A DNA stretch of 64,000 nt. Source: Streptomyces griseocarneus. Its GTDB lineage: Bacteria; Actinomycetota; Actinomycetes; Streptomycetales; Streptomycetaceae. The stretch covers positions 310,001 through 374,000 of the forward strand of contig PENC01000004.1 of assembly GCA_003674045.1 (NCBI GenBank), read 5' to 3'. Both the position numbers and the translations under genes were made by a program. The notes beneath the pieces were generated by a model. That model ran no database searches and had not been told where the DNA came from. It saw only the letters and a list, made by a program, of their open reading frames with translations. Positions 18,293 to 24,660 of this stretch are shown one piece after another. Within the stretch, counting starts at the first letter, position 1. Each line of letters begins with the position of its first letter.

Positions 18293-19354
18293 TCACGACG
18301 GCCCCTCGTCCAGCTCCTCGCTCATCCAGGCGAAGGCCGCCGGGTACATCGAGATCCACGTGTTGTAGTTGTGGCCGCCCTTCGGCGCGACCATCGTCTT
18401 CAGCCGGACCTTGCTGCCCGCGGCCGCCCGCTGGAACTCCTCGATGTACGAGGGCGGGCTGTCCCGGTCCTGCCGGGAGGTCGCGAGGAACAGCCCGACG
18501 TCGGCCTGGGTGTGCCCCACGAGCCACATGGGGCTGTTGTGCAGCCGCAGGGTGGAGTCGGGCAGGACGCCCCGGTCACCGGTCAGCGGGTCGGGGTCGA
18601 GCGCGGCGCCCGCCCCGAAGACCTTGGGGTACTGGAGGGGCAGCTTGGCCGCGCAGTAGCCGCCGGTCGAGATGCCCAGCAGCCCCCAGTAGCGGGGGCT
18701 CTTCCCGGTGCGGAAGTGGTGCCGGATGAGGTCGGGGACGTCCTGGGAGAGCCAGGTGGCGACCTTGTGGCCGGTGGTGTCCGTGCAGTCCGTGTCCACG
18801 CCGCCGGGGTTGATGATCGGCACGACGAGGATGAACGGCCTGCTCTCCCCGGCCTTCAGCAGCTTCTGGAAGTCGCCGGGCATATGGCCCTGCTCCATCC
18901 ACGACTGCGGTGAGCCGGGCACCCCGTGCAGCAGCACGACCACGGGGAACGCGGTCTTCCGGTAGCGCGGCTCGTCGTACTGGGGCGGGGTCCAGACCAT
19001 CACCTGCCCGGAGAGCGCGGAGTGCGGCCCGCGCATGTACGTTTCCTGTATCCCGGCGTCCCCGCGCAGGAAGCGGGCGCGCTCCGGAGGCGGGCCGGGC
19101 ATCGACACCGGCCCGGTGCCGCCGGGCCTGCCGAGCAGGTCGTCCCAGGAGGCGTAGAGCCCGTAGCTGCTGTTGATCCAGGCCGCGACCACGCAGATCG
19201 CGGTCGCCTGGCAGAGCCCGATCAGCAGGACGCGCGCCAGCCAGGCGAGCGGCCGCGGCCCCGGGATCCGCCCCCACAGCACCAGCGTCGCCAGCACGGC
19301 CAGCGCGGTGGCGGCCACGAGCAGGGCGAAGAAGGCGGTGCCGGTGAGACTCAT
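18293..19354 (-). CDS. Second membrane-anchored esterase-family hydrolase
   Basis: This 353-residue protein shares the architecture of the convergent gene at 17060. N-terminal membrane helices (about 5-25 and 38-60) come first, then a segment reading NSSYGLYASWDDLLGR that aligns with NSFYGTWGQLLGR in the other protein, then a hydrolase domain. It has the nucleophile elbow GISTGG (Ser near 220) and the His block KGGHNYNTW. The two proteins are therefore diverged paralogues. The ATG at 19354 has GGGAG upstream. The 54-base gap between the facing genes holds no strong terminator. Substrate is unknown. Confidence 0.85.
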   Translation of the reverse strand: MSLTGTAFFALLVAATALAVLATLVLWGRIPGPRPLAWLARVLLIGLCQATAICVVAAWINSSYGLYASWDDLLGRPGGTGPVSMPGPPPERARFLRGDAGIQETYMRGPHSALSGQVMVWTPPQYDEPRYRKTAFPVVVLLHGVPGSPQSWMEQGHMPGDFQKLLKAGESRPFILVVPIINPGGVDTDCTDTTGHKVATWLSQDVPDLIRHHFRTGKSPRYWGLLGISTGGYCAAKLPLQYPKVFGAGAALDPDPLTGDRGVLPDSTLRLHNSPMWLVGHTQADVGLFLATSRQDRDSPPSYIEEFQRAAAGSKVRLKTMVAPKGGHNYNTWISMYPAAFAWMSEELDEGPS

Positions 19355-19605
19355 CCGCGGGGGCTCCCTCGGCTCGTCGGACCGGCCTCGGCCGGTGGTT
19401 TCCGACCCTAGTGAACTCCCTCCGGGCCGGCGCCCCGGACACGATGGCTGGTTCGCTCTCCTCCCTTGACGCCGGAGTCCTGCATACGCTCTACGGCGGC
19501 TGCGCGCGGGTACCCGGCGAGCAGTGACGGACGACAGCGGTCAGCGGATCCGCCCCGCCGCCCACGAAGCGGAGCGCGGGTCACTCAGCGATGCGGAGGC
19601 GTACC

Positions 19606-20280
19606 GTGGCAAAGCAGGACCGTGCGATAAGAACACGGCGGGCCATCCTGGAAGCGGCCGCGGTGGTGTTCGACGAGCGGGGCTACGACGCGGCGACCAT
19701 CAACGAGATCCTCGCCCGCGCCGAAGTCACCAAGGGCGCGCTCTACTTCCACTTCACGTCGAAGGAGGAACTGGCCCACGCCGTGGTCCAGTCGCAGGTG
19801 TCCGCCGCGCCCCTGTGCCCCGAACTGCCGCGCTCCTGCAAGATGCAGGAGCTGGTCGACATCGGCATGATCTTCACGCACCGGCTGCTGTCGGACCCGG
19901 TGCTGCGCGGCAGCGTGCGGCTCTCCATCGAGCACAGCGCCGCGGCACCGCACCGTACGGGGCAGTTCAGCGACTGGACGGCCCTGCACACGCGGACCCT
20001 GATGGAGGGCAAGGAACGCGGCGAGGTGCTGCCGCACGTGATGCCGTCCGAGGTGGCGGAGCTGATCGTCGCGGCGTACGGCGGCATCAACGCCCTCTCG
20101 CAGACCGTGAGCGGCCGCCGTGACCTGGAGTGCCGGGCGGTCTGCCTCTACGAGTACCTGATGCCCGGCGTCGCGGTGCCCGCCGTGCTGGCCCGGCTCG
20201 ACATCGCGCCCGGCCGGGGCGCCCGCGCGCTGGCGGAACTGGAACGGCAGCGCGCCGCCGCCCCGGCCGGGGTCACCTGA
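19606..20280 (+). CDS. Gamma-butyrolactone-receptor-like TetR regulator
   Basis: This 224-residue protein closely follows the ArpA/ScbR/CprB family. The start AKQDRAIRTRRAILEAAA, the HTH block ATINEILARAEVTKGALYFHF and the ligand-domain stretches MQELVDIGMIFTHRLL and INALSQTVSGRRDLE are typical of autoregulator receptors. They repress target promoters until a gamma-butyrolactone or related signal binds. The GTG at 19606 was chosen because GGAGG lies seven bases upstream and gives the family N-terminus; an ATG at 19591 would absorb that site. No synthase gene (afsA/scbA type) is nearby, so it is an orphan. It converges on another TetR gene 16 bases away. Confidence 0.85.
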   Translation: MAKQDRAIRTRRAILEAAAVVFDERGYDAATINEILARAEVTKGALYFHFTSKEELAHAVVQSQVSAAPLCPELPRSCKMQELVDIGMIFTHRLLSDPVLRGSVRLSIEHSAAAPHRTGQFSDWTALHTRTLMEGKERGEVLPHVMPSEVAELIVAAYGGINALSQTVSGRRDLECRAVCLYEYLMPGVAVPAVLARLDIAPGRGARALAELERQRAAAPAGVT

Positions 20281-20296
20281 AAGAGCTAACTCCGCC

Positions 20297-20878
20297 TCAC
20301 GCCGACCGGCCCGCCGGCGAGCCGAGGGTCTCCAGGGCGACCTTGAGGAGCGCCTGCCGCTTCTCCTCCTCCGAGCCGCGCACGTGGCCCAGCGAGAACG
20401 CCCCGAAGTGCACGGTCAGCAGGGCGCTCGCGACCCGCATGTGCGTCTCGAAGTCGAGCTCGCCCGTGTGCATCAGCTCGGAGATGGCCTCCACCCGCTT
20501 GCCCAGCGTCCGCCCGACCGCCAGGTCGCGCAGGGTCGCCTGGTTCTCCTGGAGGATGTGGTAGATCGGCATGGCCGACCGCAGTGCCGCGCTGTAGCGG
20601 GTCATCAGCTCCCGCCGGGTATCGAGCGTCGGTGGCTGTTCCTTCGCCCATGCGATCAGCTCGTCGACCGGTCGCCCCAGGTCCTCGGAGATCGCGGTGA
20701 GGATGTCCTCCTTCGTCTTGAAGTGGTAGTACAGCGCGGCCTTGGTGACGCCGAGCTCCTCGGCGATCTCCCGGAGCGAGGTCTTCTCGTAGCCGCGCGA
20801 GACAAAGAGGTCCAGGGCCGTTTTCTGGATGCGCTCACGGGTGTCGCTCCTGCGCGCCTGCTGAGGGGTGCTGCCCAT
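20297..20878 (-). CDS. TetR family repressor, probably autoregulated
   Basis: This 193-residue regulator has an N-terminal HTH (TSLREIAEELGVTKAALYYHF, about 34-54) and an all-helical ligand domain. The start is the ATG at 20878. A near-palindromic 20-base site lies 46 bases upstream, and an identical copy sits in the promoter of the FrnE-like gene at 21475. The protein therefore probably represses itself and that gene. Between the two sites is a short ORF that may be the stump of a former target. The ligand is unknown. Confidence 0.88.
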   Translation of the reverse strand: MGSTPQQARRSDTRERIQKTALDLFVSRGYEKTSLREIAEELGVTKAALYYHFKTKEDILTAISEDLGRPVDELIAWAKEQPPTLDTRRELMTRYSAALRSAMPIYHILQENQATLRDLAVGRTLGKRVEAISELMHTGELDFETHMRVASALLTVHFGAFSLGHVRGSEEEKRQALLKVALETLGSPAGRSA

Positions 20879-20923
20879 GGTCTCTCCTGCTGTTGTCGGG
20901 AACCTGCCGCCCCCAGCCGAACC

Positions 20924-20943
20924 TACTTGACGCCCGGCAAGTT
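20924..20943. promoter_or_regulatory. Operator copy 1 for the TetR repressor
   Basis: TACTTGACGCCCGGCAAGTT contains the dyad ACTTGNCGNNCGNCAAGT (7 of 9 pairs match). It is identical over all 20 bases to the site at 21390-21409. It lies 46 bases before the TetR start and 70 bases before the truncated ORF at 21013, as expected for an intergenic operator serving divergent genes. Binding by the neighbouring TetR protein is inferred. Confidence 0.7.
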
Positions 20944-21012
20944 AGCAGCCTTCCATGAGCGGGTGGGTCATAGGCCGTCGTCGCACACGCCGGGGGGAGA
21001 CGGTTGGAGATC

Positions 21013-21138
21013 ATGCCGCAGGAGACGGCTGCCGCGGGTGCCGTGGCGACGACCGCGACACCACCGGCACGCAATACGTACATTGTTGTGGCTGTCATCG
21101 CCTATACGCTCGACGCGTTCTCCTCAACTCCGGTCTGA
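21013..21138 (+). pseudogene. Truncated ORF, possible remnant of a divergent transporter
   Basis: A 41-codon frame starts at ATG 21013 after TTGGAG. It encodes a short polar Ala/Thr-rich start and then one hydrophobic helix (TYIVVAVIAYTLDAF) before a TGA. This is how many drug-efflux transporters begin, and a transporter divergent from a TetR gene with a shared operator is a standard arrangement. Everything after the first helix is missing, and a dispersed repeat begins about 75 bases on. It could instead be a genuine small membrane peptide or chance; the transporter reading is an inference. Confidence 0.35.
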
Positions 21139-21214
21139 ATCAGGCGCGATGAGGACATCCGGCCGATGTGCGCCGACCCGATGCATCAGCTCACGCCGGG
21201 GGCGCGAGCGCTCG

Positions 21215-21375
21215 GGGCGCGCGGCCCTTTCCGGGTGCCTGTGGGTTTTCTTCGGGTGCGCCTTCCGGGGTGCGACTTGCGCTTGGCGTGCGTCTGCGGG
21301 GCGTCGCTGGTCGCTCGCGCAGTTCCCCGCGCCCCTGGCGGGGCGCGTCCTCCGGCCCGGAAGCGGGGCTTCCTG
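21215..21375 (-). repeat. Dispersed repeat family A, reverse orientation
   Basis: Reading right to left it has the A layout: CGCGCAGTTCCCCGCGCCCC, then a partly diverged TGCGCTTGGCG-type tail (GGTGCGACTTGCGCTTGGCG). Unlike most copies it is not at the 3' end of a complete gene. It lies between the truncated ORF and the second TetR operator. Confidence 0.65.
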
Positions 21376-21389
21376 TGAAGGTGAAATCA

Positions 21390-21422
21390 TACTTGACGCC
21401 CGGCAAGTTGCTGATCTAGGTT
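21390..21422 (+). promoter_or_regulatory. Operator copy 2 overlapping the promoter of the FrnE-like gene
   Basis: The 20-base site at 21390-21409 is identical to 20924-20943. It covers a good vegetative-type promoter: -35 TTGACG (21393-21398), an 18-base spacer and -10 TAGGTT (21417-21422). A repressor bound here would block polymerase directly. The start codon is 53 bases past the -10. Confidence 0.7.
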
Positions 21423-21474
21423 CCAGGGAACTGGCTCAGCGGTATGGAAATCCGCTCTATGGGGGGTTCCGACA

Positions 21475-22200
21475 ATGGTCAAGGCGGACATGGTCCTGGA
21501 CGTCCACTGCGTCCCCTCCTACATCGGCTACACCCGCCTCGCACGCGCAGCCACCCGCCTCCGCGCCGCCGGCGTGCCCGTGCGGCTGACGTTCCGCCCG
21601 TTCCAGCTCGCCCCCGACGCCCCCCTCGACCCGCATCCGCTCGTCACCGTCCTCAAGGCCCTCTTCGGCGAGGGCGCCGAGGCGTACATGGCCCATACCA
21701 CCGGCCAGGCGGCCCAGGAGGGGCTGGAGTTGAAGCTCGGCCGGGCCGTGGTCGGCAACAGCCTGGGTGCCCATCTGCTGATCTCCCGCGCGGCGGCGCA
21801 GGGCCGGGCGGAGGCCGTGGTGGAGCGCCTCTTCCGGGCGTGTTTCACGGACGGGCTGCACATCGGGGACCCCGCCGTGCTCCGGGAGATCGCCGCCGGG
21901 TGCGGGGTGGAAACGGCGCACGATGAATCCAGACCGGACGGTTTTCTCCTGGACGCTCCGGAGGCCGCGGACGAGCTGCGTGCGGAGATGGACCGGCTGC
22001 GTACCCACGGGGTCACGGGAGTGCCGATCTTCCGCATCGGCGACCGCGTGCTGTGCGGCGCGCAGACGGAGGCCGCGCTCTTCGGCGCCCTCTGCGAGGC
22101 CCTGCCGTCGGCGGCGCGCGGGGGTCCGGTGCGGGCGGCCGCGCCACCCCTCGGCTGCACGGCGGGCCGGTCCCGCGTACGGGTGGGAGCGGTGCGCTGA
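21475..22200 (+). CDS. FrnE-like DsbA-superfamily protein with altered active site
   Basis: This 241-residue protein has a thioredoxin fold with a helical insertion, of the FrnE / 2-hydroxychromene-isomerase-related branch. It opens with VLDVHCVPSYIGYTRLARAA, where active FrnE proteins have a CxWC-type motif. The second Cys is Ser here (CVPS), leaving a single thiol. The cis-Pro loop GVTGVPIFRIGDRVLCGAQ is intact, and the helical block NSLGAHLLISRAA is family-typical. Loss of the resolving Cys argues against ordinary dithiol oxidase activity; a monothiol or glutathione-linked role is possible. It is driven by a promoter overlapped by a TetR-type operator and is translationally coupled to the HTH gene at 22200. 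Confidence 0.82.
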   Translation: MVKADMVLDVHCVPSYIGYTRLARAATRLRAAGVPVRLTFRPFQLAPDAPLDPHPLVTVLKALFGEGAEAYMAHTTGQAAQEGLELKLGRAVVGNSLGAHLLISRAAAQGRAEAVVERLFRACFTDGLHIGDPAVLREIAAGCGVETAHDESRPDGFLLDAPEAADELRAEMDRLRTHGVTGVPIFRIGDRVLCGAQTEAALFGALCEALPSAARGGPVRAAAPPLGCTAGRSRVRVGAVR

Positions 22201-22445
22201 TGAGCACCCTGTCCTGCCTGGGGCTCCCGGAGGCCCCTGCCCCCGCCCATGTCCACCGTCCGCTCCCCGCCGTGTTCGAGGGCATGAGCCTGCCCGTCCG
22301 CTCGGCGGCGGAGCTGCTCGGCCTGACGCCGTGGACCATCACCCGCCTCGTCGACCGCGGTGTGCTCCAAGCGGTCCAGTACGGCCCTTATCGCTATGTC
22401 ACGCTCACCAGCGTCATGGCTTATCGGCGTCTCGGCCGGTCATAA
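22200..22445 (+). CDS. Small HTH (excisionase/MerR-like) protein
   Basis: This 81-residue protein starts at ATG 22200, overlapping the stop of the FrnE-like gene (ATGA), so it is translationally coupled. Residues about 28-78 form a winged helix of the Xis/HTH_17 type: LPVRSAAELLGLTPWTITRL, VDRGVLQAVQYGPYRYVTLT, VMAYRRL. Such domains bind DNA in phage excisionases and in small cellular regulators. No integrase is nearby, so a cellular regulator is more likely. Directly downstream are two copies of GCCAGTARTACGT, a possible binding site, ahead of the first rodlin gene. Confidence 0.75.
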   Translation: MSTLSCLGLPEAPAPAHVHRPLPAVFEGMSLPVRSAAELLGLTPWTITRLVDRGVLQAVQYGPYRYVTLTSVMAYRRLGRS

Positions 22446-22447
22446 AA

Positions 22448-22500
22448 GCCAGTAGTACGTCACGTGATGTGCCAGTAATACGTGCAGCGGGCCACTGGCT
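22448..22500 (+). promoter_or_regulatory. Direct repeats upstream of the first rodlin gene
   Basis: GCCAGTAGTACGT (22448-22460) and GCCAGTAATACGT (22471-22483) are 23 bases apart, close to two helical turns. A third GCCAGT lies in inverted orientation inside GCCACTGGCT (22491-22500). The set is upstream of the candidate rodlin promoter and suits a regulator binding site. The protein involved is unknown; the HTH product encoded just before is one candidate. Confidence 0.5.
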
Positions 22501-22516
22501 CGAATGAGTGAAAGCC

Positions 22517-22544
22517 CGGAACCTCCGCAATAGGGGCGGAGTTG
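22517..22544 (+). promoter_or_regulatory. Candidate promoter of rodlin 1 (BldN-like)
   Basis: CGGAAC (22517-22522), a 16-base spacer and GAGTTG (22539-22544) resemble what is known of BldN-type promoters (CGTAAC with a CGTTG-like -10). The segment AACCTCCG with downstream GAGTTG is shared with the upstream region of rodlin 2. This gives a leader of about 40-50 bases. Sigma-factor assignment is an inference. Confidence 0.45.
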
Positions 22545-22593
22545 TTCAGAACGCTTTCCCAGTGGGGGCGCTACACGATCGAAAGGCATGGAC

Positions 22594-22986
22594 GTGCTCA
22601 AGAAGGTAATGGCCACGGCGGCCCTGACGGCTTCCACGGTCGGCACCCTGGCCGGCCCCGCGTTCGCGATTGGGAACGACAATGATGTCGCGAACGCCAA
22701 CGCGGCCAGGACCGGTTATGGGAACACCAAGACCGGGGGCAAGGAAAGCCCCCAGATGAGCCTGATCCAGGGCACCCTGAACAAGCCCTGCCTGGGTATC
22801 GGCAAGCTGGGCCTCCAGTCGCTCATCGGCTTGATCAACCTCGGCGTCCAGGACGTGCCGGTCCTCTCGCAGCAGAACCAGCAGCAGTGCACCGACAACT
22901 CCACGATCCGCGATGGCGACGCTCAGCTGTCGCACATCCTCTCCGAGATCCCGGTGCTTTCGGGTAACGGCTCGGGCAACGGCTGA
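22594..22986 (+). CDS. Rodlin, secreted aerial-hypha surface protein
   Basis: Rodlins organise chaplin fibres into the rodlet layer on aerial hyphae and spores. This 130-residue protein has a signal peptide (MLKKVMATAALTASTVGTLA, cleavage after AFA) and the family features: IGNDND at the mature start, SPQMSLIQGTLNKPCLGIGK, VQDVPVLSQQNQQQC, LSHILSEIPVLSGNGSGN and two Cys. The GTG at 22594 was chosen by analogy with rodlin 2 (GTG, then two Lys codons) and because GAAAGG is then seven bases upstream; an ATG at 22588 is nearly on top of that site. It is followed by a hairpin and then by rodlin 2 in tandem. No chaplin gene is nearby. Confidence 0.93.
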   Translation: MLKKVMATAALTASTVGTLAGPAFAIGNDNDVANANAARTGYGNTKTGGKESPQMSLIQGTLNKPCLGIGKLGLQSLIGLINLGVQDVPVLSQQNQQQCTDNSTIRDGDAQLSHILSEIPVLSGNGSGNG

Positions 22987-23028
22987 CCTTAGCCGCCGGA
23001 CTCCTCCAAAATTTCGTCCGGAACGCAG

Positions 23029-23081
23029 CGAAAAGCCCTTCTGTCGCGGGTGTGCGGGCCCCGCGGCAGGGGGGATTTTCG
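23029..23081 (+). terminator. Hairpin after rodlin 1
   Basis: Arms of about 22 bases (CGAAAAGCCCTTCTGTCGCG paired with CCGCGGCAGGGGGGATTTTC, with a few G-T or mismatched pairs) are followed by GTTTTCC. It lies 43 bases after the stop, so the two rodlin genes probably have separate transcripts. Confidence 0.75.
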
Positions 23082-23192
23082 TTTTCCGATTCCCTTTGCA
23101 GGGCCGGGAGTTCGTTTTTCTTCCCATCGGCCCGCCCGGTTCGCCATACGTATGCTGATCGGGCCGCGGGCTGGGCCGAAGAGGTGAAGCCG

Positions 23193-23219
23193 AATAACCT
23201 CCGTCGAATTTTTGAGTTG
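23193..23219 (+). promoter_or_regulatory. Candidate promoter of rodlin 2 (BldN-like)
   Basis: AATAAC (23193-23198), a 15-base spacer and GAGTTG (23214-23219) match the arrangement before rodlin 1, including the common AACCTCCG segment. Leader length is about 40 bases. Sigma-factor assignment is inferred from the pairing of the two genes. Confidence 0.42.
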
Positions 23220-23264
23220 GTCAGGGAGCTCCCGTAACTCGTCGACCAGCAGCGAAGGAACAGC

Positions 23265-23711
23265 GTGATCAAGAAAGTAGTGGCCACCGCGGCGCTCGCG
23301 GCCTCCGCCGCGGCCGCCTCGACCGCCCCGGCGATGGCGGTGGGCAACGACCGGGACACCTTCAACGCCAACGGCGCCGCCCAGATGTACGGAAACACCT
23401 GGACCGGCGGTTATATGAGCCCGCAGATGGGCCTGATCAACGGTTCGCTGAACAAGCCCTGCCTGGGCATCGGCAAGCTCGGCGCCAACTCGCTGATCGG
23501 CCTGATCAACGTCGGCCTCCAGGACATCCCGATCCTCTCGCAGCAGGCACAGCAGTCCTGCACGGAGAACTCCACCGTGCACCAGGGCGACGCACCGCTG
23601 TCGCACATCCTCGACGAGATCCCGATCGTCTCCGAGAACGGATCGCGGAACAGGTTCGAAGAGCACGAGGCCCACTTCCACGGCCACGAGGGCCACGGGC
23701 ACGAGCACTGA
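23265..23711 (+). CDS. Rodlin with a C-terminal His-rich tail
   Basis: This 148-residue secreted protein has a signal peptide (MIKKVVATAALAASAAAAST, cleavage after AMA) and a rodlin body matching rodlin 1 almost throughout: SPQMGLINGSLNKPCLGIGK, LQDIPILSQQAQQSC, LSHILDEIPIVSENGS. Known rodlins stop near the last of these motifs. This one continues with about 20 residues rich in His and Glu (FEEHEAHFHGHEGHGHEH). The tail could bind zinc, copper or nickel at the hyphal surface. The GTG at 23265 has GAAGGA eight bases upstream. A hairpin terminator follows at 23726-23755. Confidence 0.93.
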   Translation: MIKKVVATAALAASAAAASTAPAMAVGNDRDTFNANGAAQMYGNTWTGGYMSPQMGLINGSLNKPCLGIGKLGANSLIGLINVGLQDIPILSQQAQQSCTENSTVHQGDAPLSHILDEIPIVSENGSRNRFEEHEAHFHGHEGHGHEH

Positions 23712-23725
23712 GCCGTCCGAGGACG

Positions 23726-23755
23726 AGCCGCCCCCGGGAGCGCCCGGGGGCGGCT
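23726..23755 (+). terminator. Terminator of rodlin 2
   Basis: A 13-bp perfect stem AGCCGCCCCCGGG / CCCGGGGGCGGCT with loop AGCG is followed by TCTTC. It lies 15 bases after the stop. Confidence 0.8.
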
Positions 23756-23814
23756 TCTTCGGTCCGGTTCCGCGGCCGGAACTCCCGCCCGACCCGTACG
23801 CCATAATCGCGATC

Positions 23815-24540
23815 ATGCTGCCCGAGACGCCGCCGCCCGCACCGGAGGAGCCGCACCGCGCGCTGCTGTCCGACGTCCTGGAGGCCTGTGCCCCGTACGC
23901 GCCGGTGCTCGCAGGGGCCCATGCCGTACGGGCCCACGGCCTCGGCGGGCGGCCCGGCCGCGACCTGGAGTTCGTCACCGGGGCGCCCGAGCCCATGGAC
24001 GAGATCGCGGCACGGCTGCGGGCCGGCCTGGCGGAGCGGGGCCGGTGCCCGGGCACCCCGGACGTGACCGCCCTGGCCGTGCGGCTCGTGGTGGCCGACC
24101 CCGGCACCGGGGAGGAGAGCGTCGTCGACCTCCGCAAGGAGACGCTGTGGCGGCCCCCGGTCCCCACGGAGTACGGGCCCGTGCCCGCCGCCGAGGACGT
24201 GGTCGGCCTCGAAGTGCGTGCCCTCGCGGACCTCGGGCTCGCCCGCCACCTCGTCGCCGTCCAGGCCGCTTCCGCGTACTGGTCCCACGCCGAACTGGAG
24301 GAACTGGGACGCCGTCACGCCCCGGACGGGGCGTTCGACCTCACCGATCTCCAGGGGCGGCTCGCCCGGGTCGAATGGCTCGACGACGGAGCCTTCGGGG
24401 CGTACGGCCTCGACGAGGAACGGATCGAGGAACTCCGGCGGTGGGCCCAGACCTGGGCCGACGACATCGCGGAGCGCCTGGCCGAGGAGGAGGCGGTGGA
24501 GGGAACCCCGGAAGCCTCAGAAGAGGGAACGGCGGACTGA
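23815..24540 (+). CDS. Nucleotidyltransferase-like (AbiEii-related) protein
   Basis: This 241-residue protein follows Streptomyces proteins assigned to the AbiEii/AbiGii nucleotidyltransferase group. The core is LAGAHAVRAHGL followed by RPGRDLEFVTGAPEPMDEIA, then VDLRKETLWRPP and a helical half (ASAYWSHAELEELGRRHAPD). In AbiE systems this family is the toxin partner. Here there is no AbiEi-like antitoxin gene beside it, the second Gly of the nucleotide-binding turn is Ala and the usual DxD is DLE. It is probably a stand-alone chromosomal homologue rather than a toxin. The C-terminus is strongly acidic. The ATG at 23815 is used. Confidence 0.7.
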   Translation: MLPETPPPAPEEPHRALLSDVLEACAPYAPVLAGAHAVRAHGLGGRPGRDLEFVTGAPEPMDEIAARLRAGLAERGRCPGTPDVTALAVRLVVADPGTGEESVVDLRKETLWRPPVPTEYGPVPAAEDVVGLEVRALADLGLARHLVAVQAASAYWSHAELEELGRRHAPDGAFDLTDLQGRLARVEWLDDGAFGAYGLDEERIEELRRWAQTWADDIAERLAEEEAVEGTPEASEEGTAD

Positions 24541-24660
24541 ACTCCCGGCATCCGCGCATGGCTTGAATGATCCGCCCCGTTCGGAAGGCGACCTTGTAGG
24601 CCTCCGGTGGGTGCTGGACGCTCGTCCCCGGTCCACGAAGTGATCCCGGGAGGAAAAGCC

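Noticed and set aside
19355..19605. An autoregulatory (ARE-like) site before the butyrolactone-receptor-like gene
   Set aside because: I looked for the AT-flanked inverted repeat bound by such receptors and found no convincing match.
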